From contig JANWYH010000002.1 in the NCBI GenBank assembly GCA_025054715.1, forward strand, positions 1 to 64,000: 64,000 nucleotides of DNA, written 5' to 3'. A program made the translations under genes and the position numbers. The DNA is from Pyrinomonadaceae bacterium. GTDB taxonomy: Bacteria > Acidobacteriota > Blastocatellia > Pyrinomonadales > Pyrinomonadaceae. Position 1 is the stretch's first letter. Every line of letters starts with the position of its first letter. The notes under the pieces are model-generated. The model made no database searches. It saw nothing but the letters and a program-made list of their open reading frames with translations, and was not told the origin of the DNA. Positions 1 to 8,801 of the stretch are shown one piece after another.

Positions 1-497
1 TAGAGGATGTAAATCAAACCCTTTCAGCCTATGTTAGAGCACAGCTAGTTTCTTGCATTTTTATTGGATTTCTATGCACCACTGGCTTTTACTTTTTAGG
101 CTTAAATTATTCGCTATTGTTAGGGATTCTGGCAGGCATTTTTGAATTCGTGCCCCTGATAGGACCGCTGGTCATCGGTTTAACGGCTACCGTTGTGGCA
201 GGAATTACTGATTCATTCCAGACGGCAACCTATACGGCTATCTTTTTGATAGCTTTGAGAATCTTTCACGACTATGTAACATACCCAAAGATAGTAAGAG
301 GCGGCATTCATCTTCCCCCTGTAATCATTATCCTTTCTATCCTAGTAGGCGAAAAACTTGCAGGCGTAGCAGGCGTATTTCTCGCCATCCCTATAACCGC
401 CTTACTAATTGTTCTATACAAACATATCCTAGAACACAGAAAAAGTAAGGGATTCTTCAGTGAGCTTCTTAATGAGAAAACAGAAGCTGAACAATAA
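1..497 (+). CDS. AI-2E family transporter, C-terminal part (partial)
   Basis: The reading frame is open from the left edge (first full codon at base 3), so the N-terminus lies outside the window. The visible ~164 residues carry three or four hydrophobic segments, and the phrases VNQTLSAYVRAQL, LLGILAGIFEFVPLIGP and FLAIPITALL are typical of the PF01594 (YdiK/PerM/AI-2E exporter-like) family. These are inner-membrane proteins with about eight helices whose substrates are often unknown; 'AI-2E' is a family name, not a proven substrate. The C-terminus ends in a short charged tail. No clear terminator follows. Confidence 0.85.
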   Translation, partial: EDVNQTLSAYVRAQLVSCIFIGFLCTTGFYFLGLNYSLLLGILAGIFEFVPLIGPLVIGLTATVVAGITDSFQTATYTAIFLIALRIFHDYVTYPKIVRGGIHLPPVIIILSILVGEKLAGVAGVFLAIPITALLIVLYKHILEHRKSKGFFSELLNEKTEAEQ

Positions 498-715
498 AAT
501 TCCAAATTTTTAGAAAAAAATCCATTTTCTCGAATTTTTCTTTAGAACCAGCTCTATGGAAACAAGCGATTCCAAAAGCTTAAACATCGAAAAATCAATA
601 AGATGGAGAGGCAAGGTTTTTTGCAAAAATTTTGGCATAGCTCTTGCTAGAAAAAGGTTTGAAATCCAGAAAGGCTTTCTTATAAAAGCCATTTCAATTC
701 TTAAGGAGGCAAAAG
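498..715. other. intergenic leader of the TonB receptor gene
   Basis: This 218-bp AT-rich gap holds no convincing gene. It contains a sigma-54-type promoter (632-648) and the ribosome binding site AAGGAGG at 703-709 in front of the TonB receptor. No strong palindromic enhancer site was recognised between 498 and 630. Confidence 0.6.
632..648 (+). promoter_or_regulatory. sigma-54 (-24/-12) promoter
   Basis: TTGGCATAGCTCTTGCT has GG at 634-635 and GC at 646-647, exactly the 12-base offset of the RpoN consensus TGGCAC-N5-TTGCW. Transcription would start near 659, giving a ~57-nt leader before the TonB receptor start at 716. A 15/17-identical element lies at 36687-36703, next to a sigma-54 activator gene. 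Confidence 0.7.
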
Positions 716-3700
716 ATGAGGAAATTCGTCTTTAGTTTGTTGTCAGTTTTTTGCTTTTCGCTCTTTTCATTTGCTCAGTCGGGCACGGGTAACCTAACGG
801 TTAACGTTTCAGACCCTAGCGGTGTTATCCCGGGCGCGACTGTAGTAGTGGTAGATAACAAAACCGGCAGAGAAAGAACCTTCGTCACGGGAAGCGATGG
901 TTCAATAGCTATACCCAACTTAGAAGTTGGAGAATACACTGTCAGAGTATCTGCTGAAAATCGCAAAACAAGTGTTTACAACGATGTCAAAATAGAAACT
1001 GGTAGAACCTACGTCTTGAGTGCTATTCTTCAACCCGGTGACGTTAAAGAAACTGTAGAAGTAACTGCTGGAACTGAATTGATAAACAGCGCTACAGGGG
1101 AAATCTCCAGAACAATAACCCAAAGAGAAATCGTAGAGCTCCCCTTAAACGGAAGAAACCCGCTTGCGCTGATAACTTTGCAAGCAGGAACTTCATCAAA
1201 TGGTGCAACTAACACAGTTATAAACGGTCAGCGCACATCGTTTACAAACATAATGCGTGATGGACTTAACATTCAAGATAACTTCATCCGTGCTAATGCT
1301 ACAGATTTCGTTCCTGATCGACCAAACGTTGATGACGTAGAAGAATTTACGATCATCAACCAAAATGCTGGTGTCGAATACGGTTACGGAGCTTCTCAAA
1401 TCCAATTTGTTACCCCACGTGGAGGCAATAGATTAAGAGGTGCTTTGTTTATTTACAACCGCAACTCTGAATTTGCTGCAAACTCTTTCTTTAACAATCT
1501 AAATCGCATAGCTAGACCTTTCTTGAACAGAAACCAGTTTGGTTTTCGTGTCGGCGGTCCAATAATTCGTAACCGACTGTTTTTCTTCGGAAGCTATGAA
1601 GGTTTCCGTCTGCGTCAATCAACTACCATAACAAGAACCACTCTATTGCCGAGTGCAAGAGCTGGTATCTTTACTTACATTGACAATAGCGGTGTAACAA
1701 GAACCATTGACGTTCTAACAACAGCTGGAGTTACGGCAGACCCAGTCATAGCAAGTAGAATTTTATCCAAGCTACCTCAAGCTAATAACTTCATTTCTGG
1801 TGGAGATTTCAGAAATACGGCAGGATATACCTTTAGTCAAAAGCAAGACCAAGACAGAGATGCTGTAACGACTCGTTTTGACTTTGACCTCAACACTCAA
1901 CATACCTTTTCGACTATTTACATGTATAGAAAAGAATTTCTGCTCCGCCCAGATGTTGACAATGGGGGATTCAATACCGTCCCGTTTGGCTTTCAAGGAG
2001 CAAGAACCTACACTACTAACTCAGCTTGGCGATGGACACCGAGCGGAAACTGGCTTAACGAGTTTCGCGTTGCTTTACAGCTGAGCAGACCCTTCTTTGA
2101 TAGAAATGATCAACCTACAAACTACTTCCTTTCACTCCCTGTGATTTCAAGTCCAGAATCAACTTTCCAAAAGCAAGGACGAAACACTGCTATTTGGCTT
2201 GTTAGAGACGATGTTACATGGACCAGGGGGAGACACACCATTCGCTTTGGTGGACATGCTTACTGGTTCCGTATCAATCCATATGGACCTCCGGCTTTCG
2301 CTAGATCAACAATTCCAACGATTACAATAGGAACTAACGTAAATACTCCACAGCTTTCTGCTGCACAGTTTCCAGGCGGAATTTCTTCTGCTCAACTTAG
2401 CGCAGCTAATGGACTTCTTGCTCTTCTCGGAGGTTTTGTAAGCAGCGTAAGCCAAACCTTCAATGTAACAAGCAAGACCAGTGGCTACCAACCAAATGTG
2501 CTTCCTCAACGTAGATTACATTACGAACACTACTCATTCTATCTTGGTGACCAATGGCGTCTAAGACCTGGACTTACTCTTAACTTTGGCGCTAGATATG
2601 AAGTTTACACTCCTTTAAGCGAGCCTGATGGACTAGCTCTCGAACCTGTTCTTGGTTCACAAGCCAGCATGCTAAACGCTATTCTCGATCCAAATGGTAC
2701 ATATAACTTCGTTGGAACCAATAATGGTGACAACAGATTTTTCAAGACCGACAAAAACAACATTGCTCCAAACATTAGCTTCGCTTGGTCACCAGAGTTC
2801 GGTGGTTTCTTAAAGTATTTATTCCCTGGAGACGGAAACACGGTTATCCGTGGCGGATTCAGCGTCAACTTCGTTAATGACGAATTTGTTCGCTCCGCCG
2901 ATAATGCCCTAGTTAACAACGAAGGTCTTTCGCAAACTGTAACTGTTTCGAATCTAAATCAACGACTTGCTACTTTCTCAAATCCGGTTACTATCCCAGC
3001 TTTCCAAGTTCCTAGAACTTATGCTCAAAACAATGCTTTAGCTGGGAACTTCGGCACTGTTTTTGCTGTCGATCCAGACATACAAGTCCCAAGCCTCTAT
3101 CAATGGAACATTGGCATTCAAAGAACGCTTCCATGGAAAATGGCTCTTGAAGTTAGATATGTAGGAAACCGTAGCAACAACCTCATCAGAGGACTTGACT
3201 TTAACCAAGTAATAATCAAGGAAAACGGTTTCCTTGAAGACTTCCTGAGAGCCCGTTTCAATATGTCCATAACTGGAGGTGCAGCGGGTAATCCAGCGTG
3301 CACTACTAGTGGATGTTTGCCTTTGACCTTCTTCCCAACTTTGCCAAACGGTGGTCTGCTAACAAATGCAACAATCAGGGCGCAAATTTGGGCAGGAACA
3401 CCTGCAGATTTGGCAATTCTTTACATAACCAATCCCAGCATATTCCCAGGAGTTAGCGCCAGATTCCTGAGAAATCCAAACACAGGCGTTGCAGACTTAG
3501 TCGGTAACTTTGCAAAATCAAATTACAATTCTTTGCAAGTAGAACTCCGTCGTAACTTTTCACAAGGAGTTTACTTCCAAGCCAACTACACTTTGCAAAA
3601 GACTTTAACTGATGCTGCTGGCGTCGGGCAAACACGCTTTGATCCTCTCATTGACAACGCTAATCGTCGTTTAGAGTACGCTCGCGCTGATTTCGATACC

Positions 3701-4369
3701 GAACATGTCATTAACTTTAACGGAATCTTCGAACTACCTTTTGGCAAAGGTAAACCCTTCTTTAATCAAGGTGGTATCGTAGATTTGATTCTTGGTGGAT
3801 GGCAGCTTGGCGGAATCATGCGCTTCTCAACAGGCGCACCGATTTCAATAACTGACCCGAGAGGAACGCTAAATAGAGCCGGACGCTCAGGAAGACAAAC
3901 TGCATTCTCTAATCTGAGCAATTCAGAAATTTCTAGACTGATCGGTATCTATAGAACACCTTGCGGCGTCTTCTTCATCAATCCAGCAGTTATCAACATT
4001 AACCAAGCAAACTTGGCATCTGGTAACTGCACTGCTCTTGGAAGCGGACGTGGTGCCGAAGGCTTCGGAACAAGCTTCCCAGGACAGGTCTTCTTCAATG
4101 TTGCCCCGGGTGAAACCGGAAATATGGCTCGTAATGCCTGGAATGGACCTATCTACTACAACTGGGATGCTTCAGTGCTGAAGAACTTCCGTATAAGAGA
4201 AAACATGCGCTTGCAACTGCGTGCAGAAGCTTTCAATGTTCTCAATAGAGCTAACTTCTTCGTTGGAGTCTTCCCAGGAAATGGAAACATTAACAGCACA
4301 ACCTTTGGACGTATAACCACGTCCTATGCACCTAGAATCGTGCAATTCGTCGCTAGATTCGAGTTCTAA
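716..4369 (+). CDS. Oar-like TonB-dependent outer-membrane receptor
   Basis: 1217 aa. A signal peptide (about residues 1-20, ending SLFSFAQ) is followed by a carboxypeptidase-regulatory-like beta-sandwich (about 24-110; phrases DPSGVIPGATVVV and GSIAIPNLEVGEYTVRV), a plug region (about 120-230, with ELPLNGRNPL) and a very large beta barrel ending in the aromatic outer-membrane signature VARFEF. This architecture is characteristic of the large receptors found in many copies in Acidobacteriota; the substrate is often a peptide or glycan but cannot be told here. The start is fixed by AAGGAGG seven bases upstream. It is monocistronic, from a sigma-54 promoter at 632 to a strong terminator at 4397, so its expression is probably activator-controlled rather than constitutive (inference). 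Confidence 0.9.
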   Translation: MRKFVFSLLSVFCFSLFSFAQSGTGNLTVNVSDPSGVIPGATVVVVDNKTGRERTFVTGSDGSIAIPNLEVGEYTVRVSAENRKTSVYNDVKIETGRTYVLSAILQPGDVKETVEVTAGTELINSATGEISRTITQREIVELPLNGRNPLALITLQAGTSSNGATNTVINGQRTSFTNIMRDGLNIQDNFIRANATDFVPDRPNVDDVEEFTIINQNAGVEYGYGASQIQFVTPRGGNRLRGALFIYNRNSEFAANSFFNNLNRIARPFLNRNQFGFRVGGPIIRNRLFFFGSYEGFRLRQSTTITRTTLLPSARAGIFTYIDNSGVTRTIDVLTTAGVTADPVIASRILSKLPQANNFISGGDFRNTAGYTFSQKQDQDRDAVTTRFDFDLNTQHTFSTIYMYRKEFLLRPDVDNGGFNTVPFGFQGARTYTTNSAWRWTPSGNWLNEFRVALQLSRPFFDRNDQPTNYFLSLPVISSPESTFQKQGRNTAIWLVRDDVTWTRGRHTIRFGGHAYWFRINPYGPPAFARSTIPTITIGTNVNTPQLSAAQFPGGISSAQLSAANGLLALLGGFVSSVSQTFNVTSKTSGYQPNVLPQRRLHYEHYSFYLGDQWRLRPGLTLNFGARYEVYTPLSEPDGLALEPVLGSQASMLNAILDPNGTYNFVGTNNGDNRFFKTDKNNIAPNISFAWSPEFGGFLKYLFPGDGNTVIRGGFSVNFVNDEFVRSADNALVNNEGLSQTVTVSNLNQRLATFSNPVTIPAFQVPRTYAQNNALAGNFGTVFAVDPDIQVPSLYQWNIGIQRTLPWKMALEVRYVGNRSNNLIRGLDFNQVIIKENGFLEDFLRARFNMSITGGAAGNPACTTSGCLPLTFFPTLPNGGLLTNATIRAQIWAGTPADLAILYITNPSIFPGVSARFLRNPNTGVADLVGNFAKSNYNSLQVELRRNFSQGVYFQANYTLQKTLTDAAGVGQTRFDPLIDNANRRLEYARADFDTEHVINFNGIFELPFGKGKPFFNQGGIVDLILGGWQLGGIMRFSTGAPISITDPRGTLNRAGRSGRQTAFSNLSNSEISRLIGIYRTPCGVFFINPAVININQANLASGNCTALGSGRGAEGFGTSFPGQVFFNVAPGETGNMARNAWNGPIYYNWDASVLKNFRIRENMRLQLRAEAFNVLNRANFFVGVFPGNGNINSTTFGRITTSYAPRIVQFVARFEF

Positions 4370-4396
4370 AGAATCGAGAATCTAGTATTCAATTCC

Positions 4397-4428
4397 AAGG
4401 CGGAAGTTTTCTAGCTTCCGCCTTTTTT
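4397..4428 (+). terminator. rho-independent terminator of the TonB receptor gene
   Basis: A perfect 10-bp stem AAGGCGGAAG (4397-4406) / CTTCCGCCTT (4415-4424), 8-nt loop, T-run 4423-4428. A TATAAT box follows at 4430-4435 and could serve the next operon. Confidence 0.9.
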
Positions 4429-4468
4429 GTATAATCCAGTTAGACGTGTAGAGAAGGAGAAAATCATC

Positions 4469-5296
4469 ATGACTACTAAATTTCTACTCTTAACGATGAA
4501 TTTGATTTTACTTTCTGCTGTTAGCCTTTCTCAAAAGCTTAAAGCAGAGGATATCCTAAGCAAGCACCTTGAAAAGATTGAAGGTTTAAGTAAGTTGAAA
4601 AACATAGTAGCTTCTGGAACAGTTAGCTTTACGATGTTAAGAGCTGGTGGTGCAGGTGGTAGCGGGAAGATAGTAATCGCATCAGAAGATAACAAGCTCC
4701 TACTCGGAATGAGTTTTATGATACCTAATTATCCCGGCGAAACCATAATTTTTGACGGGAAAGATTCAAAAATAGCCTTTGCAATAAATAACGCTCGCTC
4801 AGAATTTGGCAATTACATTTTCCGTTATCCTGAAGTTCTACGGGAAGGACTTTTGGGTGGTCCTTTTCTAACTCATTGGGCATTGAAAAGGCTCAAATCA
4901 AGTAAAGCAAAGATCAGTCTGGATGGCATTAAAAAAGTAAACGGTAGAGAAGCTTACGTTTTGGAATATCAACCTAAAGGCTCATTCGATTTAGAAATCC
5001 GTATATTCATTGATAAGGAAACGTTTCACCATGTCCGAACGGAGTATTTCCGAGTAATTTCTGCCATTCAAGGTCCTAATCCGGACGCATCCGCAAGTAG
5101 AAGGGAAAGAAGAGAAGAGATGATCGAAGAATTTTCCGATTACAAAGTAGTAAATCAAATCGAAATTCCCCACAGCTATAGAATTTATCTCATGATCGAA
5201 GGGCAATCCAGAACGAATGAGTATGAATGGAAAGCTAATTTTTCACAATTTTTCTTTAATCAGGAACTCGATCCAAATACCTTCGTAGCTAAATGA
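4469..5296 (+). CDS. secreted LolA-like / outer-membrane lipoprotein-sorting-like protein
   Basis: 275 aa from ATG 4469. This start was chosen because GAGAAGGAGA (4451-4460) precedes it and a signal peptide follows directly (TTKFLLLTMNLILLSAVSLSQ); a TTG at 4427 is in frame but overlaps the upstream terminator. After the signal peptide the pattern AEDILSKHLEKIEGLSKLKNI...GTVSF and later KKVNGREAYVLEYQPKG resembles the LolA/LolB-like half-barrel proteins common in Acidobacteriota, but no family is certain. It is probably periplasmic. It overlaps the next gene by ATGA (5293-5296), so the two are translationally coupled and head a four-gene envelope operon. Confidence 0.65.
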   Translation: MTTKFLLLTMNLILLSAVSLSQKLKAEDILSKHLEKIEGLSKLKNIVASGTVSFTMLRAGGAGGSGKIVIASEDNKLLLGMSFMIPNYPGETIIFDGKDSKIAFAINNARSEFGNYIFRYPEVLREGLLGGPFLTHWALKRLKSSKAKISLDGIKKVNGREAYVLEYQPKGSFDLEIRIFIDKETFHHVRTEYFRVISAIQGPNPDASASRRERREEMIEEFSDYKVVNQIEIPHSYRIYLMIEGQSRTNEYEWKANFSQFFFNQELDPNTFVAK

Positions 5297-6336
5297 CAAA
5301 ACAACAGAAAAGCTTATTACCACCGATTGGAGCAGGCGATTTGATCGATCGCTCCATAAGACTTTATCGCCAGCACATTTTAACTCTAATTCTTATCGCC
5401 ATTCCGCCAGTTTTATTCTGCACGTTACTTTCTACCGGCTGGAACTTTTTTGTCTATTCAAACTTGTCATCAAGAATAGAAGTAGATTTTCTTGCTTTAT
5501 TTGGTAACACCATCTTTTGGTTAGCAGAGCTTATTATGATTCTTTGTGTAATGGGAGGATTTTCAAGAAATCTTGTCAGTTCGATAGTCTTTGAAACTCC
5601 AATTTCTTTCCGAGAAACTTATCTGATTGTAGTAAAAAAAATTGGAAAACTTTTTGTATCCTCGGCTTTAGTCGCAACATTTTTGCTAGTAGTTTTTTTT
5701 ATCACTTTTTATTTCTCACTTGTTGTATTTTTCCTTCTAGTTGGCGTGTTGTTATATATAACCAGCCCCCTCTTTTATCTATCCATGATATCTGTTTTTC
5801 TCTCTCTCATAGTTGTTTTTCTAGGCGGTGGTTGGATCTTCTTTTTCGTAGCTTCTAGATTCGTTTATGTTCCACAGGTAATAGCAGTTGAAGGAAAAGG
5901 CGTTTTATCGGCTATTTCACGCAGTTCAAGTTTGGCTCGAGCAAATACTAATCGAGTTTATGCACTTTTTGTCTTCACTATAATAGTTGTCTATGTTGCT
6001 TTAGCTTTGATATACATACCGCTCTTGATCTACAGCTACTTTAGTGGTGTAGAAAATTTTATTTTCAAAACCATGGACAGAAGTCCATTATGGTACTTAA
6101 TAATCAGCGAAGGTTTGTTCCAAATAAGCTTGGTTCTCGCAAGTCCAGTTCTTATGATAGGTTTATCACTTCTCTACATAGATGAAAGAGTAAGAAACGA
6201 AGGCTATGATATTGAACTTCTAGCAGCAAGGCATCTAGAAGAAGTGCCATTACTAGAAACCCAGTCAACCCCTTTTCATCCTGTATTGAAAAATGAGATC
6301 AGCGAGCAGTCCGTTAAAATTTTCAACATCAGCTAA
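5293..6336 (+). CDS. multi-pass inner-membrane protein of unknown function
   Basis: 347 aa starting in the ATGA overlap with the LolA-like gene. The N-terminus (LPPIGAGDLIDRSIRLYR) is amphipathic and is followed by about six hydrophobic segments, with a conserved-looking cytoplasmic stretch FVPQVIAVEGKGVLSAISRSSSLARAN between them (shown in part). This layout is that of the 'glycerophosphoryl diester phosphodiesterase membrane-domain'/DUF975-like membrane proteins, which carry no catalytic site themselves. The C-terminal ~45 residues are charged. The next gene begins 44 bp before its stop. I infer a role in envelope or membrane assembly from the operon only. Confidence 0.6.
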   Translation: MTKQQKSLLPPIGAGDLIDRSIRLYRQHILTLILIAIPPVLFCTLLSTGWNFFVYSNLSSRIEVDFLALFGNTIFWLAELIMILCVMGGFSRNLVSSIVFETPISFRETYLIVVKKIGKLFVSSALVATFLLVVFFITFYFSLVVFFLLVGVLLYITSPLFYLSMISVFLSLIVVFLGGGWIFFFVASRFVYVPQVIAVEGKGVLSAISRSSSLARANTNRVYALFVFTIIVVYVALALIYIPLLIYSYFSGVENFIFKTMDRSPLWYLIISEGLFQISLVLASPVLMIGLSLLYIDERVRNEGYDIELLAARHLEEVPLLETQSTPFHPVLKNEISEQSVKIFNIS

Positions 6337-7330
6337 GATCAGGCTTTGTTTTGCGGTCCTACTACTTGCAAATGTGGCTTTTTCTGCCATTTCGTTGGAG
6401 GAATACCAAGCAAAGCTACATAAGCTAAAATCCGAGTTAATCTTATCAGATGAAAAAGACTCTACCCTTTTCGACAGAGCAAGAAAAGATTTTCCTAATC
6501 GAGTTACAATCGAATCTGGAAACTCAAGATTTGAAATCAGCAATGAATGGTTACTCAGCAAATTAGAAAAAATTCAAAATAGTAGTGGTGAAGAAAGAAA
6601 ATCTAATGTTGATGAAACGCTGAAAACAATCGAGTATGCACTTAAAGAAGTGGAAAAGCTAAAGCAAACTAAAACTGCTTCTCTTTCAAAAAGCGAGGCT
6701 AAAAAAAAGCTAGAACAAATACTCTCCAAACCCGAATACTTAAAACCTGAAGAAAAAGAACCTAACGCTTTTGAAAAATTCATAGAAAATATCCTTAGAT
6801 GGTTACAGAGAAACTCTCCAAAACCTGTAATTCCCGAAGCCAGTTCAGAAACACAGAAAATTTTAAGTTTAGTTCTTCAGATTATAATAACAGTCCTGCT
6901 CTGCGTCCTGATCGGCATCCTTTTCTATCGGCTGACTTTAAGAAGTACTAGCAATAACACTTTATCAGAGGAAGATGAAACAATCGTTCTAGGGGAAAAG
7001 CTTTCGAAGACCAACTCTTCAGAAGACTTGTTGTCTGAAGCTAAACGTCTTGTTGAAGAAGGCAATATGAGACTTGCTATTAGAAAGGCTTATATTGCAC
7101 TTCTATATGAGCTAGCCAACAGAAAAATATTAAGACTTTCGAAGAATAAAACAAATCGAGATTACCTTGAAGAGGTAAAGCATAATCTTGAAATCTACCC
7201 AAGTTTTTGCTCAATGACTAAAAGCTTCGAGCGAGCTTGGTATGGTTTCAGAAACCTTACAAGATCAGACTGGGAAAATTTTATGGCTACTTATAAACAA
7301 ACCATAAATAAAAGGGTAGGTAAAGGATGA
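6293..7330 (+). CDS. DUF4129 domain membrane protein
   Basis: 345 aa. A signal-like hydrophobic segment lies at about residues 15-31, then a long Lys/Glu-rich periplasmic helical region, one transmembrane helix at about 193-217, and a C-terminal cytoplasmic DUF4129 domain (about 245-340). The last is recognisable from LAIRKAYIALLYELA, KTNRDYLEEV and FERAWYGFRN. DUF4129 proteins usually sit with DUF4350, MoxR ATPase and DUF58 genes and have been linked to transglutaminase-like or secretion modules. The start at 6293 lies inside the previous gene (44-bp overlap), and the next gene starts in an ATGA overlap. Confidence 0.75.
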   Translation: MRSASSPLKFSTSAKIRLCFAVLLLANVAFSAISLEEYQAKLHKLKSELILSDEKDSTLFDRARKDFPNRVTIESGNSRFEISNEWLLSKLEKIQNSSGEERKSNVDETLKTIEYALKEVEKLKQTKTASLSKSEAKKKLEQILSKPEYLKPEEKEPNAFEKFIENILRWLQRNSPKPVIPEASSETQKILSLVLQIIITVLLCVLIGILFYRLTLRSTSNNTLSEEDETIVLGEKLSKTNSSEDLLSEAKRLVEEGNMRLAIRKAYIALLYELANRKILRLSKNKTNRDYLEEVKHNLEIYPSFCSMTKSFERAWYGFRNLTRSDWENFMATYKQTINKRVGKG

Positions 7331-8616
7331 AACAAAAGATTATCCTTTTCTTTGTTTTGTTTCTATGTCTAATTGCTTTCGTATCTCTCAACGCCATCTC
7401 TTATATTCGAAGAAACTCTGCTATAGAAAAGGAAAGTTTTCCCAATCGCTCAAGCTTCAACTCTGGAGCAACTGGAACTAAGGCTTTCTACGAAATTCTC
7501 TCCCAAACAGGAAAAGATGTGATTCGCTGGCAAAAACCTATCGAAGCTTTTATCCATTCGGACTTCAACGCTATTATAATAGTTGAGCCGTTACTGATAA
7601 ACTTAACTACTGAAGAGATAGAAAAACTACTGGAATGGGTATCTACTGGAAACAAACTTATCTTAATTACCAGAAGTCCTGAACCTACGCTGTTGAATGT
7701 CTCGTCCGATTGGACATTAATTGCAAGCTCCAATCCTTCATATAAGATTTACGAAATTGACCCCTACAACGCATCTGAGATGACCCATAACACTGCTGCT
7801 ATCAATCCTTCTTATCCGACTCTTTACTCACGAGACGTCATCGCTATTCAACCATCACAATTCGCTACGAAGATCTCCCTATCCAAAACTCCGTCGAACA
7901 ATCAGGATGGCAAAAGAATCTACTTAAATGCTACGACTCCTGTCGTGCATTTTGCAGACAAAAGTGGAGCGGTTTTAATCAGCATTTATCTAGGCAGTGG
8001 TGAAATAGTTCTCTTAAGCGATCCATTTATAGTCTCAAACACTGGAATAAAGCTCGCCGATAATCTACAAATGGCACTCAACCTAGTCGAATCTCAAAAC
8101 AAAATCGCCTTCGATGAATATCATCATGGCTACGGCTCGGCAGAATCTGCTTTAATTAACTATTTTCGAGGCACTCCAATTTTTGCCTTTCTGCTTCAGT
8201 TGGCTTTAATTTCATTGGCAATTCTTTTTTCAAGAAGCCAAAGATTCACACGTCCTCTCCCCATGCCCCGAAAAGACAGACTATCGAAACTCGAGTATGT
8301 TTCAGCCATGGCAGAATTACAAAAAAGAGCTAGAGCCTACGACTTAGCCTTAGAAAACGTCTATCTAGAATTTCGCCGACGAGTATCCAGTCTCTTTGGT
8401 TTAGACTCATCAAAAACTTATCCTGAAGAAATGGCAACACAAATAAGGTCAAGGATAGACTCAGATGAAAAGCTAGAAAAAATGCTGAGAAGATGCGAAG
8501 CCGTCTGCAAGGGAATCAAAATAGGAGAAAAAGAGGCTATGGATTTGGTATCTTATTTGAGAAAAATAGAAGAAAAACTCGGAATTAGAAAACGTGAGCG
8601 AAGATTAAGACTCTAA
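7327..8616 (+). CDS. DUF4350 domain protein
   Basis: 429 aa. There is an N-terminal membrane anchor (residues 5-25), then a periplasmic DUF4350 domain with GATGTKAFYEILSQTG and LEWVSTGNKLILITR, a second membrane helix at about 282-300 (IFAFLLQLALISLAILFS) and a cytoplasmic helical tail with DRLSKLEYVSAMAELQKRARAYD. This matches the usual partner of DUF4129. MoxR and DUF58 genes normally complete this cluster but are not adjacent here. It is the last gene of the 4469-8616 operon. Confidence 0.75.
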   Translation: MKQKIILFFVLFLCLIAFVSLNAISYIRRNSAIEKESFPNRSSFNSGATGTKAFYEILSQTGKDVIRWQKPIEAFIHSDFNAIIIVEPLLINLTTEEIEKLLEWVSTGNKLILITRSPEPTLLNVSSDWTLIASSNPSYKIYEIDPYNASEMTHNTAAINPSYPTLYSRDVIAIQPSQFATKISLSKTPSNNQDGKRIYLNATTPVVHFADKSGAVLISIYLGSGEIVLLSDPFIVSNTGIKLADNLQMALNLVESQNKIAFDEYHHGYGSAESALINYFRGTPIFAFLLQLALISLAILFSRSQRFTRPLPMPRKDRLSKLEYVSAMAELQKRARAYDLALENVYLEFRRRVSSLFGLDSSKTYPEEMATQIRSRIDSDEKLEKMLRRCEAVCKGIKIGEKEAMDLVSYLRKIEEKLGIRKRERRLRL

Positions 8617-8618
8617 CT

Positions 8619-8741
8619 CTACCATGCAAAATAGGCAATCAGTATCGGCACTATAAGCCACAAAAGCCCCTTAATCAAAAAGAACAGAAAACCGACTACG
8701 CCTAAACGCTTAATCCACTGATTAACTTTTCCTCTTTGCAT
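8619..8741 (-). CDS. 40-aa single-helix membrane peptide
   Basis: Read on the minus strand from ATG at 8741 to TAG at 8619-8621, this frame encodes 40 residues: a basic N-terminus (MQRGKVNQWIKRLG), then one hydrophobic helix (VVGFLFFLIKGLLWLIVPIL) and IAYFAW. The amphipathic/basic start followed by a membrane helix with a central Lys looks like a real small membrane protein. It ends 2 bp from the stop of the convergent DUF4350 gene and fills an otherwise empty gap. The ribosome binding site is weak, so this remains a prediction. Confidence 0.5.
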   Translation of the reverse strand: MQRGKVNQWIKRLGVVGFLFFLIKGLLWLIVPILIAYFAW

Positions 8742-8801
8742 AAATTTCAGGATAAAATTTTATTACTAAACTTTGCAAATCAAGCTCGCCGAATTTAGCC
8801 T

